A stretch of DNA of 64,000 nucleotides from assembly GCA_023512835.1 (NCBI GenBank), contig CM042087.1, forward strand, positions 5,152,550 through 5,216,549. Direction: 5' to 3'. Position numbers and translations under genes: made by a program. The notes under the pieces are model-generated. The model was given only the letters and a program-made list of their open reading frames with translations, had not been told where the DNA came from and ran no database searches. Source of the DNA: Taxillus chinensis. Taxonomy: Eukaryota > Streptophyta > Magnoliopsida > Santalales > Loranthaceae. Shown here one piece after another: positions 10,106 to 21,070 of the stretch (position 1 is its first letter; the number at the start of each line of letters is the position of its first letter).

Positions 10106-11956
10106 CTATGACTGAAGGCACACATTATCAAAATAGATGTGAAGTGTGTGATGGTGACATCAATTGGTATTTGAGGGAGATGCTTTCGGGAATTGGTGAG
10201 CTTGGGAGGCTACCCAATCTGGTCTCCCTCTATGAGTTCACTCGAGGAGATCGCTCTACGATGTGACCCAAAAAGGAGGGGAAGTTTGTTCAAGTGTCAA
10301 AAGGAAGCTTTGGGGAAATGGCAAAGAAAGAGAAACTTTTAGAGAGCTTAATGGAAAGCTTGATGAGGATGAGCTCTTGGGATCTTCAGTTCCTAAACTT
10401 GCAGAAGATGCTGAATGTATGCAATGATGCATGGAGTGCAATGTGGTGTATGCAGGGTGCAGAATAAACTGAAAGACATCATGGAATGCTCATGATGTAT
10501 GCATGAATGAATGCAGAATGCATGCAATTTTTTACTTGGTGGGGGGGCTTAACCCGCTAGTTATCCCCTGTTGTTGGTGATGGGCTTCGCCTTGCTAAGA
10601 GAATCTTACAATGCTGTTGAGTAGTTCTTTTATCGGGGAAGTATTCCAATCATGTTGGGGAACACCATTTTTTCTCCATCTGGGGAGTTTGTTTGACTTA
10701 GCTTCCTTAAAGGGTTCGACTTGAGCACTGTCTTCTTGGATGACAGAACACCTTTGCTGAGTAATATCATTCGAATCTTATTGGGGATAAACATTTATGT
10801 ACACAAGTTTTTGTATTTTAAAAACAAGTTCTCGAAGATGATTTTGTCTAGCTAGAATGATTTTTTAAAAAAACATGATTATGCAATATATATCCATAAC
10901 TTGTTGTCCTCTCGTGACACGGGTACAAACATTTTAAAGGCATGCTCCACAAAGTTGGCTTGAACTTTGGTAGTTGGGACGAGACAATGATTCTTGGTAG
11001 CTTTGACCTAATAACACCCATGGTTCAATTTGGTAGCTGGGAAGTAGTAGTGTTCAATGGTTTTTGGCTTGAAGGTATTGATACTCCATGGTTTGGTGGT
11101 TTTTGAGAATGGGTTGGATAATAGCCTTGAAGCTTTGGGGTCTTTCTGGGAATATTGGTTCTTAATGATTTTGAGGGTTTTTAAGATTAAGGGATTTTTA
11201 AGATGAAGGTTGGATGGTCTCGCAGTTTTGGATTTTATCCTTGGATTGGAGATGTTAGTACTCAATGGTTTTGAGTTTCACCTTGCGAGGTTATTGTTTG
11301 GAGCTTGGCCTTGATCTTGTGGCAAAAAAAATCTCTATCTCCGGAAGTCATTGTTTGAAGCTTTGCATTGATATGGAATGTTTGAATACTTCTTGCTTTT
11401 TTGACTTTGGCCTCCACCGTCAGAGATTGTTGTTTAGGCTTTGACTTGATCTAGCGCACTAGAACACTTGCGGCTTTCATGGCTTTAAATTTTACTTGCA
11501 GTGCCCTTTCGGGTTTTCACTACGCCCGCCTTACATGGGTTTTGTTGTCCTTTTTGCCTTGTAGATGGCTTTGTCTTTTACCCTTACTGCCCTTTCGGGT
11601 TTTCACCAAGTCCACCTTGTGTATTGGGAATTTTACTCTCCTTTGAGTACTTTAGAAACACTTGGATCATTCAATCAGAGAGGACTTTTCTTGGCCTGTA
11701 ACATGGGCTTGGGGTTTAAGGGCAATCAATAAAGGGATATAATAGACTCAAACCTTTTCTAGGTTGGATATGATCCATAGTTCAAACTCTACTCCCTAGA
11801 AGTTGATTCTTTTGACTCTCTTTTTGATCCTATTTTCTTGTTTTGACGAGGGATAGACTAAATTGCTCCAACGTAGGGCTTTATCCTTATCAAAAGACTG
11901 ATTTTTCTTGAAAATTGCCTCGAAGGTTAGTTTATTCCTTCCTGAACTGCCCAGGC
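10106..11956 (-). mobile_element. Ogre-D: non-coding 3' internal region
   Basis: No open coding frame. About 10360-11000 matches 36290-37000 (downstream of integrase in Ogre-E), and about 11480-11770 matches the reverse complement of 58640-58900 in Ogre-F. It is therefore minus-strand Tat/Ogre sequence. Linking the gag-proximal spacer directly to post-integrase sequence implies that pol is absent. A short stretch after 10106 also matches 23434-23484, inside the Ogre-D LTR. Confidence 0.65.
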
Positions 11957-12005
11957 ATGGGTTTGATTCAAATTGCCGCCCTTTTCTTTTTTTTTTTCTT
12001 CTCAT
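11957..12005 (+). repeat. Left copy of a 48-bp direct repeat flanking a solo LTR
   Basis: Begins ATGGGTTTGATTCAAATTGC, continues through a pyrimidine tract and ends CTTCTCAT. The right copy at 13501-13549 is nearly identical, differing mainly in tract lengths. Confidence 0.85.
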
Positions 12006-13500
12006 TTTATGCCGTTATTCCAGTGTTTATTTAGGATGTTTAAGAGCATGATTAGAGCCTTATTGCCTCATATATCATATATATTTGCTCTAACCCCTAG
12101 GAAGATGCTAGTTGCAAATACATGCGCTTTTAAGCTGTTTTGACAGGTTTTGGACCTCACTTTTGACATAGTAGATGGCCTCAAACAATTGGCGTGTAAG
12201 AACAAAAGTTGCTTAGAATTATGGCCTCTACCTACTACAGAAATTTCAGAGCATTTGGAGCTGATTTAGAGTTGCACGTGAATTCACCCATTTCACGTGC
12301 AAGCCTATTTTTGCCTCTCAGGCCTCTACAGGATGCAAGGAAGCTTGGGGAGAAGTTTGAGCTGATTTGGAGGTGCACGTGAATTCACCATATCACGTGC
12401 AAATTGACGTGCAGAGATATTTTTGGACCGATCCTATCGTTTTTCCCTGTTGATCATTTGTTTCTGAAGGCCCATGTCCAAATTGTGGATGGAAGATAGA
12501 GATTTTAAAGTTTCGAGTGTTACTTATCAAAACTACGCCGTTTTGATAAATGGGCTAGGTTACACACTTCAAGGCCCATCCAAACTCTATAAATAAGAGC
12601 TCCACGCCCTCTGCTATGTATGCCTAACCCCCCTACACGTTTTTAGAGAGAAAGAGAGGCTCCACGACTTGGAGGTTACTCCTTGACCTAGGAGAGCAAC
12701 TGTCGCAGCCGTCGCGGATTTTGGAGCTTGGATTTGAAGCTTTGTTGCGCGCGTGGATTAGAAGAAGATGTTGAGCTTTTTTGCTTTGTGTTTGCTTGTA
12801 ATCATGCGTGAGTAGTCTTTTAATCTAGGGGAGCAATGTAGCCCCCTTGTTGCTTTGCTGTGTTTATGAATATTGGGTTTGGATGATTGAGTTTTGCATG
12901 TTTTATGAATCTGTTCTTAATCTCTATCTTTGGATGTACACCTTGGTATTTTTAGCCCTAGTCCAAGGGCGGATTGAGATTCATAACTTATTTGTAATTG
13001 GTGTGATCATTATCCTTTTGCAAGTATGATTTATTGGCTTTGCATGTCTGTGTGTTTAGATGACCATTCTGGCATACAACTCTTAAAAGGACCTCAATGA
13101 CCATTTGTTGTCCTTGGCTTATGTTTAGCATGTTTTCAATCAGACAACCCTAATACCATGAACCAGTAGAGATAACATAGGGAGGTGAAATTGTGACCCT
13201 AGATGCTTTTAATCCTTGAATCTTAATCCTAAAATCAATTTGCTTTCTTTGTTTATTCAGAAAACCAAATAAAAATTAGATCTTTAGTTTAAAAAAGAAA
13301 ACTTTTTGCCAAGACATTTTATAGAACAATAGTAATTGGGTGTTTTGATTTGAGAACTAGATAACTAGGTTAATCCCTGTGGGTTCGACTCCTTGCTTGC
13401 TGCTATTCTTTTAGTGCAAACTTAGGGAATTTATTATCTTGAAAAGAGATTTAACGACATTAGCTAGCTCTTTTAGAGAGGCTAAAAATCTTGTCTGTCA
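12006..13500 (+). mobile_element. Solo LTR of the Athila family
   Basis: Matches the LTR at 61210-62704 over its length, ending exactly CTTGTCTGTCA. The first 11 or so bases (TGATAACGTGC) are missing at the left. No primer-binding site follows and both sides are Ogre-D sequence, so it is a solo LTR inside Ogre-D. U3 carries the module shared with Tekay LTRs. Confidence 0.88.
12524..12595 (+). promoter_or_regulatory. Athila LTR core promoter
   Basis: An imperfect palindrome at 12524-12549 (core CAAAACTACGCCGTTTTG) lies upstream of AAGGCCCAT (a site-II-like GGCCCA element) and TATAAATA at 12588-12595. The same order recurs at about 21606-21677 and 61730-61805, and reversed at about 30684-30763. 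Confidence 0.65.
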
Positions 13501-13549
13501 ATGGGTTTGATTCAAATTGCCCCCCTTTTCTTTTTTTTTTCTTCTCATC
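13501..13549 (+). repeat. Right copy of the 48-bp direct repeat
   Basis: Starts immediately after the LTR end with ATGGGTTTGATTCAAATTGC and ends CTTCTCAT, matching 11957-12005. Beyond it the Ogre-D sequence resumes. Confidence 0.85.
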
Positions 13550-14340
13550 ATGCCCCAAAATGCTTTTTCTCAATTTTTATTATTATCTCACTAAAGGATG
13601 CCCAGTTTGACATGCGTTATCCCAATGAGGGATTCTATGACGCACTCATTGCCCCAACATATGTATGGAAATGCCTCTCCCAAGGGATTTGGCTTTGAGG
13701 AACTGCCCCAGTATGGGGTGAATTATGGATCGAGTAATTTGAAAGGAAAGTTCATTATAGGCTCAAAGGGGTAGCAAGGGTATTATTATGGGGTATTTTC
13801 AATGATGGCCCAAAGGGGGTAGTACAAAAGATGGCCTCTCCTCACTTTAAATGATCCAATGTTTTCTCAAGCAGCTCAAAGAAGAGTTATATCCATTTTC
13901 GTGACAGAAAGGACTTTACCCAATCACTTAATCAAGCTCTTTTATAAGGTCCCTCCTGGTGAGAAAGGAACTCTCCACAATTGCTTCCCCTTTTCAAACT
14001 CCTCTGTCTCTTTCTTTAGGCTTTTAGAGCGATATACTGCTTGGACCTTTCTCAAGTTTAGGATATCAGTTCAATCTCCCTCATTTCATATGCCCTTGTT
14101 AGGCTTTCATACATATACCATGGGAGCGGACAAGTTATGGACAACTACTGCATGTACACGTCATGAAATGTTAAAAACCATTTAAACACATTTATTATCA
14201 AATAGAAGGTGACGAGCATCCCTTTTTCATGATTTATAAAACAATGTTTTACTAAAAGGGGAAATTATTAAAAATCACAAGCCTTCGCGATATTACTCGA
14301 GCATTGGTGATCCATTCTCTAGAAAGCTTAACTAGTTTGC
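13550..14340 (-). mobile_element. Ogre-D: non-coding spacer after gag
   Basis: About 13805-13870 is the reverse complement of 58260-58340 in Ogre-F (AAGATGGCCTCTC...TTTCTCAA blocks), so this is the matching spacer downstream of gag. Small ORFs are not conserved between the two copies. Confidence 0.6.
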
Positions 14341-14349
14341 CCTCCTTCG

Positions 14350-15228
14350 GTGGTATTGGGGTTATCAAACCCGATCCCAGTCACTTGATCATGGTGCATG
14401 TCATCGAGACTCGGAGACCTTGCTTTGGCAAAGTCACTTTGAGTCTTTGAAAGTGCTGGTAAGAAGTTCAGCCACTGTGCATTCCTCATGGACTGAACTT
14501 TCTTCTTGAAGCTGATACAGTTCTCAATAGTATGCCCTGTCCCCCCATCATGGTATTCACATCGTTCATTCGAATTGTACCACTTGGGCTAAGGTTGCCT
14601 AACTGGCATCATAGGAATCAGAGCTACCATATGGGCTTGAAGCAACTCTTTATATAACGCTGAGTAAGTCATGGGGATGGGGTTAACTTCTGGTTGCTTG
14701 GGTTTCTTATTCCTTCTCTTTGTTGGACCATAAATGTGGATGCCTCTGTGTTTCATTGCTACAGGTCCCAATCTTTACCATGCATGTTGATGGGTCTGTT
14801 AGGGAGTATGCATCAAAGAAATGTCATGAGAGTGGCTATGAGGAAATAGTGAGGGAGCCAGTCCATGGGGTTGCTTTACTCCTTGTGCTAATCCAATAGT
14901 TCTTCTCTCAGCTGATTCAACTTTGGCGAGCCTTTCGACCAACTACATTAGCTTATGGAGTTGACATTTCAGTCCTTGCAAATCTGCATACATTGGTATT
15001 TGAGCTTGCTCCACCTTAACCATCTGGTTGTACAGGTCTTCAGCCATGTGTTTGGACGTTTGATGAGAATCTGAGTCAATAAGAGTATTAAGCTCCCCCT
15101 TTATTTTATATGGAATTTGTTAATGGGATGCATGACATGTATACATGAATGCTTAGGATATGTGGCTCTAGTGAATGTCATGAAGTGCATGCTCTGTTGA
15201 AAAGTTTATTTTATTTCAGAATAGAATC
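14350..15228 (-). pseudogene. gag: Second copy of the Ogre gag C-terminus
   Basis: Minus-strand reading gives NPIPMTYSALYKELLQ, then KWYNSNERCEYHDGGTGHTIENC and FKKKVQSMRNAQWLNF, the proline-rich tail and zinc-finger-like CX2HX4GHX4C motif of Tat/Ogre gag. A stop separates the two parts near 14590. An equivalent motif also occurs at 15229-15441, so Ogre-D carries two C-terminal gag tails in tandem. Confidence 0.7.
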
Positions 15229-16297
15229 TCAACAGTGAACACTATTACAAAAAAAGAAGTCTTGAATCACTGAATCATCCAATAGGCTAACTTCAAGCAA
15301 TGACTGAACCCTTCTCTTGAATGCATTACAGTCCTCCATTGAATGCCCAATAGCACCGGCATGAAACTCACAGCTCTTCGTAGGATCATACCATTTAGGA
15401 TGGGGCAGTTGTGGTGCGGGAATGGATTCTGATGCCAACAAACCAGCTCCTACTAGATTTGGAAATAACTTTCCATAATCTAGTGGTAGTGGCTCACAAG
15501 GCGGGGCTTTGGATGCCTTTCTTCTAGGTCTCTTTTAAGGTGGGTGGTTCAGTTTGCCATGTAACTTGTACTTGGTCCTGGTGAGTAGTCCCTTCCGTTA
15601 GTCTACCAGTCTTAATTCCCAGCTCTATCCTTTCTCCTGAGGCCACGATATCATTAAAATTGTTAGTGACATTCCCTACCATTATTCCATAGTAGACTCC
15701 TCAAAGGGTATTGAGGAAAAGGCTCGTGAGCTCTTTCTCAGTTAATGACGGTTGAACCTCCATTGCAACCTCTCTCCAGCGTTTAACATAATCTCTGAAG
15801 CTTTCAGTTGACTTTTGTTCTAAGGACTGTAGGGTTAGTCGATCCAACGCCAGTTCGGTGACATGTTTGTATTGTGCCAAGAAGGAGGTAGCTAATTCCT
15901 TCCATGCCTTAATGCGGTTACCATCCAACTGAAAGTACCAACGGAGGGATCCCCCAGTTAGGCTTTTCTGGAAACAATGCATAAGGAGCTTGTCTTCACC
16001 TGCGTTGGCTGCCATCTTTTGACAAAACATGGCTAGGTGTGTCCTTAGACAATGGGTCCCATTGAACTTCTCAAATTCCGGCATCTTGAATTTCGGTGGT
16101 AGCACCACTCCAAGGACTAAGCATAAGTCTTGTGGGCTAATCATGCCATAGCCAATCGTAAGATGCTATTATACAAAAAACCGCTTGAGGCTTTCAATCT
16201 TTCCTCCAGTCTGTCTTAAAGTGGGAGAGTCAACATTCTCCTTAGGAGCCAACCGGGAACCCACTTGCTTCCATTACATTTCCTCGATTGCGGGCAT
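15229..16297 (-). pseudogene. gag: gag of Ogre-D, first copy, broken
   Basis: Minus-strand frames contain YGMISPQDLCLVLGVVLPPK, FEKFNGTHCLRTHLAMFCQK, GGSLRWYFQLD and FRDYVKRWREVA (15701-16144), then KWYDPTKSCEFHAGAIGHSM (15229-15441). These match Ogre-F gag (56367-57918) block for block. The capsid would assemble particles; the C-terminal CX2HX4GHX4C motif presumably binds nucleic acid. Stops and frameshifts separate the blocks, and the N-terminus before YGMISPQ is eroded. The start at 16297 is a guess. Confidence 0.8.
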
Positions 16298-16427
16298 AGT
16301 GAAATGAGTTTGATTTGGAGTAGGGGGTCGTGACACAAATGTCAAGGTAAATAGGCAGATAAAAGAATAAACCAATGTAAAGAAAATAAGATGGCGGGAA
16401 GACTGATATGGGGGTGCCGACTTGGAC

Positions 16428-16461
<34 letters not shown>

Positions 16462-16555
16462 GGGGGGAGGAGGGGGATTGTGGGGGTTTATTTTAATTTT
16501 TTTATTTTTAAAATAAAAAAAATTTATTTTTTTGTTTATGATTGGTTGCGAAAAA
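16298..16555. other. Ogre-D leader remnant and low-complexity tract
   Basis: Contains a 31-base G run at 16430-16460 followed by G-rich and T/A-rich sequence. About 16345-16400 (GGTAAATAGGCAG, AAAAGAATAAACC) resembles 19970-20020, internal sequence of the adjacent Athila-family element, placed outside its LTR. No gene. Confidence 0.45.
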
Positions 16556-17821
16556 GGGATTTTATGCCATTATTCTAGTGTATTTAGGATGAAGTGATGT
16601 AGACTTGCCTCCTTCCCTATTCTTGTTGGTAGATTTGAGGCTCACTTTTGCTATAATGGCCTCAAACAATGGGCAAGAACAAAAGTTTCTTAGAATGATG
16701 TCCTTACCTACCAAGAATTTCAGAGCATTTGGTAAGCATTTCACCCAATTCACGTGCAAGCCTATTTTTGCCCGTGCACATATGCAAGGAAGCTTGGGGA
16801 GAAGTAGGGCTTGTTGTGACTATTCCAACGTTTTTCCATGCCGATCATTTGTTCCCGAAGGCCCAAGTCCAAGTGGATGGAAGATAGAGTTTTTAATGCT
16901 TCAACTTATCAAACTACGCCATTTGATGGGCTAGTTACACACCTCAAGGCCCATCAAACTTATAAATAAAGGTCACCCCTTGCCATGTAAACCCCTGCAC
17001 GTTTTAGAGAGAGAGAGAGAGGCTCCACGACTTGGAGGTGGGGGGGGGGGCTCCTTGACCTAAGGGACGGGGGGGGGGGGGGGCGGGCGGGGATTTTGGG
17101 CCCGGATTTGAAGCTTTGCTGTGCGCGCGATCAAGAAGAAGATGTTGAGTTTTTTCGTTTTGGTTTTGCTTGTAAACAGCGTGAGTAGTCTTTTAATCTA
17201 GGGGAGCAAGTAGCCCCCTGCTAGTGTGCTTATGAATATGGGTTTGGATGATTAAGTTTTGCTGTTTATGAATTTTCTTAATTTTATGATATGCACTTGT
17301 ATTCTTAGCCCCATGAATGAGATTCATAACTTATTTGTGATTGGTGTATCATTATCCTTTGCAAATATGATTTATGGCTTTGCATTTTGTTTGTGTGTTT
17401 AGATGAACACGCATACAACTCTAAAAGGACCTTCTTTGTTGTCCTTGGTTATGTTTAACATGTTTTCAAGACAACCCTAATACCATACGTACAATAACAT
17501 AGGGAGGTGAAATTGTGACCCTAGATGCTTTTTTCTTAAACTTAACCTAAAATCAGTTTACTTTCTTTGTTTATTCAGAAAACCAAAAAAAAATTAGATC
17601 TTTAGTTTAAAAAAAGAAAACTTTTTGCCAAGACATTTTATAAAAGAACGAAAAAATAATTGGGTGATTTGATTTGAGAACTAGAGAACTAGGCTAATCC
17701 TGATGAGTCACTTTCTTTTTTGCTATTCTTTTAGTGCAAACATTGGAATTTATTATTTTGAAGAGAGATTTAACGACATTAGCTAGCTCTTTTAGAGAGG
17801 CTAAAAAAAACTTGTCTGTCA
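16556..17821 (+). mobile_element. 5' LTR of a non-autonomous Athila-family element
   Basis: Collinear with the LTR at 61210-62704 but with many small deletions and with G runs replacing normal sequence at 17040-17050 and 17069-17083. It ends CTTGTCTGTCA and is followed by a primer-binding site. The first bases of the LTR are missing, as in the solo LTR. Confidence 0.85.
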
Positions 17822-17824
17822 AAT

Positions 17825-17841
17825 TGGCGCCGTTGGGGGGA
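17825..17841 (+). other. Primer-binding site (tRNA-Asp type), altered
   Basis: TGGCGCCGTTGGGGGGA, where the intact site at 62708-62725 reads TGGCGCCGTTGCCGGGGA. The intact form is complementary to the 3' end of plant tRNA-Asp, as in Athila elements. Confidence 0.85.
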
Positions 17842-18078
17842 TTCAACGGTTAACTAGTTTTTAAAATCAACATTGAAGTGAAATTGTTTGAATTCGATCT
17901 TGGTGTTTTATTTTGTCTTTTATTTTCTTTATTTTGTGTTCTTTATTTGTTTATTTTGCATTGTTCGAGGCTTGGTGTGCTTGTTGTTTTACAGAACATA
18001 CACCAAGTGTTTGAGGCTAGTGAGTATGCGATGAGGGAGCAGTTGTGTCCTTTAATCCTTTAATCCGGAACTAACCAT

Positions 18079-18599
18079 GGATAACGGTTGGAGAGAGAGG
18101 AGGAGCAAACCATGGAAGAATGTTTGGAAAGGATGATCCAAGGCAACAAATATTTGTGGGAAAACCAAGGGAGAGTTAATGATCCCAAAATGTTTATGTT
18201 CCGGGCCATGCAGTCGTTCACTTGCTTGGGTTTGGTTCGTGGATCCCCCCCCAGGGGGTTTTTTTACCAAGACCTCCCTTTGGTGGGAGTATTAATGGAG
18301 ATGGTAGAGAAGTATGGCCAACTTACACCAAACCCGAGGGTGACTACTATCCACAAGCCCCCCCCCGGGCCACCACCGAGGAGTTTAATGGTTTCTTCAA
18401 TGGATATTCCGAGAATAGATGGGTTGGGCAATATCAAGATGAAACTTACTATGAAGCCCCACTCTATGGCAATATTGTCCATATCAACAACAAGAGTGGC
18501 AGCCCCAAGTTGAAGATGAAGAAACCTTTTGAGAACATGATTAAAAATATGGAGCAATTATTGATGAGTATGGTTCAAAAGCAGTTACGGAGTCAATAA
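18079..18599 (+). pseudogene. Small gag-like or unknown ORF of the element, frameshifted
   Basis: Two overlapping frames, 18088-18513 and 18222-18599. The second ends in YYPQAPPRATTEEFNGFFNG and SGSPKLKMKKPFENMIKNME, which reads like a real acidic/aromatic-rich protein tail; the first supplies the N-terminus (MEREEEQTMEECLERMIQGN). C runs at about 18246 and 18361 may cause the frameshifts. I do not recognise a domain. The following 18600-19270 region has no open frame. Confidence 0.4.
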
Positions 18600-19272
18600 T
18601 CTAACTCCTTTTGTATTACTCTCTCACAAGAATGGGAGTTTTCGAGATAATGATTCCAAGATGAAGCTCGCATTCTAGCTGGTCAAACCATTCTTGATGC
18701 TATAACAAGAGTGGGAACAAGGGAATGGTTGATTACGGCCAGTTGTCCCTCCACCACAAATTAAAAGCCCATGTGATGTATCCACTTCAACTCTTCCCAT
18801 GGTTGGGAGGACAATTTTTCCATCCAAGAAGAAGAGGAAGACTTGAATTGTTCTAGGGTGTTAGAAGAACATGCGAAACCAATAAATGACAACCAAGGAT
18901 CCAGCAACAAATCTTGGATGAGATGCTATAATTCTCATATCTGAAGGCACATCAAACCAAGGTACTCTTTATGGAGACAAGCTTCTGAGCCCACCCCTAC
19001 TATGTTTGCTTTGGAATCATCTTCCCTTATACAAGAGAAGGAAGTGCTTGACAAGGGAGGTAACCATGGGCGTGCATCATGACTACTCCAATTGTGGAGT
19101 ATGTGAATTTGTGTTACCACCTCGATGGAATGAGAGGAAGAGGGGGGGGGGGGGGAAAAGAAGGGGTAAGGGGCCAAAAATGCTTTTGATTTATCCTATT
19201 GTTTGACCATCGGCTCCAGGTTTACAATGCCAGGCATGAAAGCCTTTCATACATTGGTTAGTTTAGTATGAC

Positions 19273-19290
19273 AAGGTCTAGCTAGACCTT
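19273..19290. repeat. Perfect 18-bp palindrome
   Basis: AAGGTCTAGCTAGACCTT equals its own reverse complement. It lies just before the AAAAGCGCTTGTTGGG segment of the element's 3' region. It could form a small RNA hairpin in the element transcript. Confidence 0.8.
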
Positions 19291-20251
19291 AAATAAAAGC
19301 GCTTGTTGGGGGGGCAACCCAATGTTTATTGCGTTTAATTGTATGTTATTTTCTTTTATTTATTTTATTCAATAAATTGTTTGCAAGCTAACCATTGTGG
19401 AGGGAGACTTTGCTTCTTTCTTAACTAATAAAGAGAGGCCATGTTTTTCAAAATCTCAAAAAAGGTTGGATTTTTTTTTTTTTTTATAATATTATTTTTT
19501 CTCCAGGGAGGAGAAGCTTGGGAAGTGCGCGCGAGACGCCGTTGACTTTGTGGCTACGACGAATGCGACGAATGGTGGGCCAATGTCATCTACTATTATA
19601 GCTTGCCAAACCAGGGGTAAGTATTTTCCTACTCCCTATTTTATGCCATGAGGACATAGCATATTTTAAGTGTGGTGTATGGGGAGTGACTTGAGCCCTT
19701 GTTTGTTTTTTATTTTTTTATTGGGTTGTTTTTTTTAAAAAAAGTTTTTAGGTAGCATGATTGATTGAGTTGTTTGCCTATATGAATGTCGTGTGGAGGT
19801 ATGCATGATGATAGGCAATTTTGGTTTAAAATTTTAATTTTTATGCCACATTAGTATCATGTTGTGATAAGGGTATTAAAGTAGTTAAAATGTGCTTTGG
19901 ACATGTTTTTTTATTTTTTTTTTTTTTTTTATTTTTTTACCTATTTTTTTGGGCTGAGTTTTGAATATCATAGGTAAATAGGCAGGATAAAAGAATAAAC
20001 CTTAAGTGGTAAGTATGGGGTAAAAGAAAATGAAAAATGAGCGGGGGGGAATGACTTAAGCTTGGCTACCCTTGATAAAGACAAGGTTATACTTGCTAGT
20101 GCTCGGTGTTTGGTGTTTAGTTAGGATGCAAGACCTCTAAGTCTTGAGTTGTCTTTGCATTCTTTTCTTTATTGTTTGATATTATTGGGGGGGGGGAGTG
20201 ATGGCACATTGTGGAAAAAGCCCATCACATTTTAAAAGGGGTATGCATGAG

Positions 20252-20255
<4 letters not shown>

Positions 20256-20295
<40 letters not shown>

Positions 20296-20367
20296 GAGTG
20301 AATAATCCATCAAGGGAGAGCATAAAATGCAACCTTGTAAGGTTATTACTAAAAAAAAAAAAAAAAG

Positions 20368-20401
<34 letters not shown>

Positions 20402-20402
20402 A
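20256..20402. repeat. Poly(T)/poly(A) tracts in the internal region
   Basis: T run at about 20256-20282 directly joined to an A run, and near-continuous A from about 20351 to 20400. Apparent Phe- or Lys-rich ORFs across these tracts are artefacts of the homopolymers. Confidence 0.85.
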
Positions 20403-21070
20403 GAAAAAAAAGCCAAAAAAAAAAGAATTAATAAAAGCCACAATGGCCCGATGTTTGTGTGATTGTTTAGATTTGTAGCCACATTGGCTTAATTGTGTTT
20501 TGTTTTAAGAATGTTGAGCTCAATTCTTTGGCTCATGGTTTTGTTTTATCAGTTATTAGAATAGAGTGTGAGTTTATTGAGTTTAGACTAGAGTGTGAGT
20601 TCAAATAAAGTAGAATAGAGGGTGTGTTTTCTTTGATGAGCACAATAGGGAACTCTCATGATTGTTTGGCAAGTACTTAATCAATAGCATGGCAGTGTAG
20701 AGATAGAGTTTTTCCATCCATTGTTCATTGATAGGTATTGGGCTTGAGAATTATTATATTTGAGTGAGGCCGTTATCCTTGGTAAGAACTTAAAGGGAAA
20801 CTAGGTGCTATTTTATCATGGATTGCTTGCTCATATCCAAATTTAAGTGGAGATATTGCATGGTTGTTGGACTAAGGATATGGACATGAATGAACCGGTT
20901 ATGACTCATTTTGATGCCTAAATTCCCATTTCATCATGATAGAGTGCATGCTTAGGAAACCATGATTCTCCTTGATTGTTATTTTATTTTTCTTCGTTTG
21001 ACTACGTGTTTATTTTATTTTTGCATGCTTGTATGTTTTTGCTGAGGACAAGCAATGGTTCAAGGTGGTG

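Larger units (their letters stand above)
17842..21070 (+). mobile_element. Internal region of the non-autonomous Athila-family element
   Basis: About 3.2 kb with no protease, RT, RNase H or integrase motifs. Near its 3' end it has the AAAAGCGCTTGTTGGG...GGCAACCCAA segment (about 19300-19325) and the GCTGAGGACAAGCAATGGTT segment before the 3' LTR (about 21040), both usual in Athila/Tat 3' regions. The reverse complement of about 20440-20960 recurs at 34197-34775. The size and lack of pol fit a large derivative moved in trans by an autonomous Athila. Confidence 0.75.

Noticed and set aside
13859..14185. 108-codon plus-strand ORF as a possible host gene
   Set aside because: It overlaps minus-strand Ogre-D spacer sequence that also exists in Ogre-F, where the frame is not kept.
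20211..20482. Lys- and Phe-rich ORFs on both strands
   Set aside because: They translate poly(A)/poly(T) homopolymers.
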